Source: CBDFHC01 sp965247585
GTDB taxonomy: Bacteria > Chloroflexota > Dehalococcoidia > Lucifugimonadales > GCA-2712585
Assembly (NCBI GenBank): GCA_965247585.1
Contig: CBDFHC010000005.1
Location: forward strand, 868,001 to 932,000
Direction: 5' to 3'
Length of the DNA stretch: 64,000 bases
Under the pieces are notes generated by a model that was not told the origin of the DNA, made no database searches, and saw only the letters and a list, made by a program, of their open reading frames with translations. Positions within the stretch are counted from its first letter, which is position 1, and each line of letters opens with the position of its first letter. Positions 62,000-64,000 of this stretch are shown piece after piece. The position numbers and the translations under genes are program-made.

Positions 62000-63034
62000 G
62001 TGACCAAAGTTGGAATCATCAACGTAACCGGGTACGCCGGGTCCGAGCTGGCGCGAATCCTGTACCGCCACCCGGAGGTGGAGATAAGCTGCGTTACGGG
62101 CCGAAGCGCGGCGGGGCAGCGGCTGGGCGAGGTGTTCCCGCACCTGGCTGATATAGACCTGCCCATAGAGGCGGATATTGAAGGGAGCGTGGACCTGGTC
62201 TTTTCGGCGCTGCCGCACAAGGCCAGCGCGGAGAGGGTGATCCCGCTGCTGGAGGGTGGGATCAGGGTGGTGGACATAAGCGCCGACTTCCGGCTAAAGG
62301 ACGTGGGGCAGTTTGAGGAGTGGTACAAGGTGGAGCACCCCGGACCACAGTACCTGGAAGAGGCGGTGTATGGGTTGACGGAGCTGCACCGGGACGAGGT
62401 GGCTGGGGCGCGGCTGATAGCCAACCCGGGCTGCTATCCCACCAGCGCGATTCTGGCCATGGCCCCGGCGGTACGGGAGGGGATTATACAGCCGGACGTG
62501 GTGATAGACGGCAAGTCTGGCGTGTCCGGGGCGGGGCGGGGGCTGAGCTTAAGCACCCACTTTTCCGAAGTGAACGAGAACCTGATGGCCTATTCCGTCC
62601 GGGGGCACCGGCACCTGCCGGAGATAGAGCAGGAGCTTTCGCTGCTTACGGAAAGTCCGCCTGCGGTAACGTTCCTCACGCACCTGGTCCCCATGACGAG
62701 GGGCATTCTGAGCAGTTGCTACGCGAGGTTGAAGGACGGAGCGTTTGCGTCGGCGGCGGAAGCGGAGAAAGCTGTCGTAGAGCTGTACCAGGAATTCTAT
62801 CAAGACGAGCCCTTCGTGAAAGTGTGCGCCGAACCGCCGCAGACAAAGCAGACCTGGGGCAACAACCTGTGCCTGGTTTATCCGTTTGTAGACGCCAGGA
62901 CCGGCCGGCTCATTGTGATTAGCTGTCTGGACAATTTAGTAAAAGGCGCGGCGGGACAGGCGGTGCAGAACATGAACCTGATGTTGGGAATGCCGGAGAG
63001 CACGGCGCTGGAGCCGTTGGCGATTTATCCGTAG
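62000..63034 (+). CDS. argC: N-acetyl-gamma-glutamyl-phosphate reductase
   Basis: Reduces N-acetylglutamyl phosphate to the semialdehyde with NADPH in arginine biosynthesis. The N-terminal Rossmann motif is NVTGYAGSEL; the catalytic Cys is in NPGCYPTSA; others are GVSGAGRGLS, the His in YSVRGHRHLPEI, and the C-terminal DNLVKGAAGQAVQNMNLMLG. Length 344 residues. GTG at 62000 with AGGAAGG upstream. It is alone here; the arginine gene argF is 60 kb away on the same strand, so the pathway is dispersed. Confidence 0.95.
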   Translation: MTKVGIINVTGYAGSELARILYRHPEVEISCVTGRSAAGQRLGEVFPHLADIDLPIEADIEGSVDLVFSALPHKASAERVIPLLEGGIRVVDISADFRLKDVGQFEEWYKVEHPGPQYLEEAVYGLTELHRDEVAGARLIANPGCYPTSAILAMAPAVREGIIQPDVVIDGKSGVSGAGRGLSLSTHFSEVNENLMAYSVRGHRHLPEIEQELSLLTESPPAVTFLTHLVPMTRGILSSCYARLKDGAFASAAEAEKAVVELYQEFYQDEPFVKVCAEPPQTKQTWGNNLCLVYPFVDARTGRLIVISCLDNLVKGAAGQAVQNMNLMLGMPESTALEPLAIYP

Positions 63035-63046
63035 CCAAGCTATACT
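63017..63046 (+). promoter_or_regulatory. Predicted promoter of tRNA-Glu inside the argC 3' end
   Basis: TTGGCG (63017-63022), 18 bases, TATACT (63041-63046); the tRNA begins 15 bases further. The -35 and most of the spacer lie in the last codons of argC. Confidence 0.5.
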
Positions 63047-63060
63047 GGGTGGCTAACGCG

Positions 63061-63138
63061 GCCCCCATCGTCTAGCCGGCCTAGGACGCCAGCCTTTCAA
63101 GTTGGAGATCAGGGGTTCGAACCCCCTTGGGGGCACCA
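63061..63138 (+). tRNA. tRNA-Glu (anticodon TTC), CCA encoded
   Basis: A full cloverleaf: 7-bp acceptor stem GCCCCCA with TGGGGGC, D-arm with TAGCCGGCCTA, anticodon stem CCAGC/GTTGG (one G-U pair) around loop CTTTCAA with anticodon TTC, and T-arm AGGGG-TTCGAAC-CCCCT. The discriminator A and CCA are present in the DNA. Confidence 0.95.
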
Positions 63139-63186
63139 CCCACGCGCAGAACTGGTTCGCCATATTTCTACTGTTCAGGAGGCGTC

Positions 63187-63417
63187 ATGGCCATTGACCT
63201 GCGGAAGGTACGTCCCGTGGTTGAGGAGCATATACGCGTCTCCTACGGAGATATTCACAATCCGGAGATAGCCGGATTCATAGAGGTTTCGGGGGGCAAG
63301 GAGGTGGTGGTGCTGCTTCGGTTTCAGAAGGAAGGGGAGCTGGCACTCCCTGGGGTGGCGGCCTTCTATGTTTCCGGGGAGACCAATCCCGCGGTCAAAA
63401 TGTTCGTTGTGGCGTAG
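63187..63417 (+). CDS. Small conserved-looking protein, 76 residues (tandem paralogue 1)
   Basis: ATG at 63187 follows AGGAGG at 4 bases. The protein reads MAIDLRKVRPVVEEHIRVSY then GDIHNPEIAGFIEVSGG and ends in beta-rich LPGVAAFYVSG and VKMFVVA. I do not recognise the family, but the next gene encodes a clearly related protein. Its role is unknown. It begins 48 bp past the tRNA-Glu. Confidence 0.6.
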   Translation: MAIDLRKVRPVVEEHIRVSYGDIHNPEIAGFIEVSGGKEVVVLLRFQKEGELALPGVAAFYVSGETNPAVKMFVVA

Positions 63418-63462
63418 GAGCCATACCTGGAATTCTTCAGGCAGCTTTGGAGGGCATTGAGC

Positions 63463-63876
63463 ATGTTCTGGAGACGAAAGGCCAAGGCGCCTTCGGAGCA
63501 GGCGCCGCCACAGCCTGAAATCAGCCTACCCCAGGTGCAGGAGGTGCGTCCCGCCATAATGGAGCACCTGCGGGGCAGCTATGGCAGCATTTCCAACCTG
63601 GAGATGCTGGGCGCGTTTGAGCCAGAACAAGTGGACGGCTTTGCGGCCATGGTGTTGACCAGGTTCAACATAGACATATTTGGGCAAGACAAAAGGGAGG
63701 GAGTGGCGGCCTTTTACTTCAAGCCCGGCAGCAGTGAAGTGTACCTCTGCGGGGTGATAACCACGCCGCCGGTAGAGACGCCCGCCGGTGAAGAGGACGA
63801 AAGCGCGCCAACGGAGGGGGTGGAGGACGAGGTTAGGACCATCCTGGGCATGAAGGTGGCGGAGCGGGTGGATTAA
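63463..63876 (+). CDS. Small protein, 137 residues, related to the gene before it (tandem paralogue 2)
   Basis: ATG at 63463, 8 bases after GGAGGG. Residues about 20-95 parallel the 76-residue neighbour: VRPAIMEHLRGSYGSISNLEMLG against VRPVVEEHIRVSYGDIHNPEIAG, and GVAAFYFKPGSSEV against GVAAFYVSGETNP. It adds a short N-terminal segment (MFWRRKAKAPSEQA) and an acidic C-terminal tail. Function not recognised. The pair looks like a duplication with later divergence. Confidence 0.6.
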   Translation: MFWRRKAKAPSEQAPPQPEISLPQVQEVRPAIMEHLRGSYGSISNLEMLGAFEPEQVDGFAAMVLTRFNIDIFGQDKREGVAAFYFKPGSSEVYLCGVITTPPVETPAGEEDESAPTEGVEDEVRTILGMKVAERVD

Positions 63877-63885
63877 GAGGCCCGG

Positions 63886-64000
63886 CTAGCCTACCCGTTT
63901 AAGCAGGGGATCAATGGCGTCCAGGAATCCCTTGGTGTTGTCTCCGGGGACCAGGTGTCCGGCGTTAAGGACCACGGCCCCGCTACAGTCCGGAATCAAC
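63886..64000 (-). CDS. Alpha/beta hydrolase, C-terminal end (truncated by window edge)
   Basis: The minus frame ending at 63886 reads IPDCSGAVVLNAGHLVPGDN and then TKGFLDAIDPLLKRVG. This is the typical last segment of an alpha/beta hydrolase, with the catalytic His in NAGHLVPGDN. The 5' part lies beyond the window. Substrate unknown. Confidence 0.6.
   Translation of the reverse strand, partial: LIPDCSGAVVLNAGHLVPGDNTKGFLDAIDPLLKRVG

Overview
The window is GC-rich bacterial chromosome carrying housekeeping genes (der, gpsA, prmA, rsmE, dnaJ, hrcA, rho, pyrG, ftsH, recA, recX, rny, ymdB, pcrA, nth, nadE, argF, argC) among genes for small-molecule catabolism, sulfur handling and very large Ig/PKD-type surface proteins. 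Frequent GTG and TTG starts, an acetolactate-synthase-like TPP enzyme, HpaI- and RraA-type aldolases, a dihydropyrimidinase-like enzyme, F420/FMN-type split-barrel and FAS1-like dehydratase genes together suggest a Chloroflexota genome of the Dehalococcoidia/SAR202 kind. That placement is an inference from gene content, not a phylogenetic result. I see no insertion sequence, phage, CRISPR array or rRNA operon.

Layout. 1-5351: the end of a TPP enzyme, a small membrane protein, then a tight plus-strand run argF-der-plsY-gpsA. 5361-9282: minus-strand hrcA, dnaJ, prmA, rsmE (heat-shock repressor, chaperone, ribosomal methyltransferases). 9374-10948: bioY and an overlapping metallo-beta-lactamase-fold gene. 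10949-11741: a gene-free stretch. 11742-15731: a 1291-residue secreted Ig-like protein preceded by a candidate 18-codon leader peptide. 16133-19917: rho, transaldolase-like aldolase, pyrG. 20249-22434: archease, an RtcB RNA ligase interrupted by a one-base frameshift, and a small unknown. 22431-27078: ftsH, a dihydropyrimidinase-like enzyme and a cytochrome c lipoprotein. 27276-33105: a giant PKD-repeat protein, split into three frames by two separate lesions, with a beta-propeller nested in it. 33484-38005: nadE, a two-component system and a lipoprotein. 38498-41153: a cysteine-dioxygenase-like cupin, a four-domain rhodanese protein and a small conserved gene. 41166-47325: recA-recX facing a minus-strand run (rny; then ymdB, PHP phosphoesterase, second PlsY, zinc-ribbon membrane protein). 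47591-50577: DUF488 and HAD genes, an HpaI aldolase and an unusual AT-richer two-gene cassette. 50884-55291: RraA-like protein, MFS transporter, PcrA helicase. 55288-60954: PAC2 protein and a five-gene minus-strand operon tldD-pmbA-HEAT-flavin/F420 split barrel-dehydratase. 61052-64000: nth, argC, tRNA-Glu, two related small genes in tandem, and the tail of an alpha/beta hydrolase.

Genes that work together: archease with RtcB in RNA ligation; HrcA repressing heat-shock genes; cysteine dioxygenase with rhodaneses in sulfur handling; RNase Y with YmdB in RNA turnover; RecA with its modulator RecX; TldD with TldE/PmbA as a heterodimeric protease. The observations most worth checking are the coupled leader peptide before the surface-protein gene, the two lesions and nested propeller in the PKD giant, the rtcB frameshift, the unknown two-gene cassette at 49757-50577, a repeated TGc-extended -10 promoter style with likely leaderless transcripts, and three convergent gene pairs that share a CTAG double stop.
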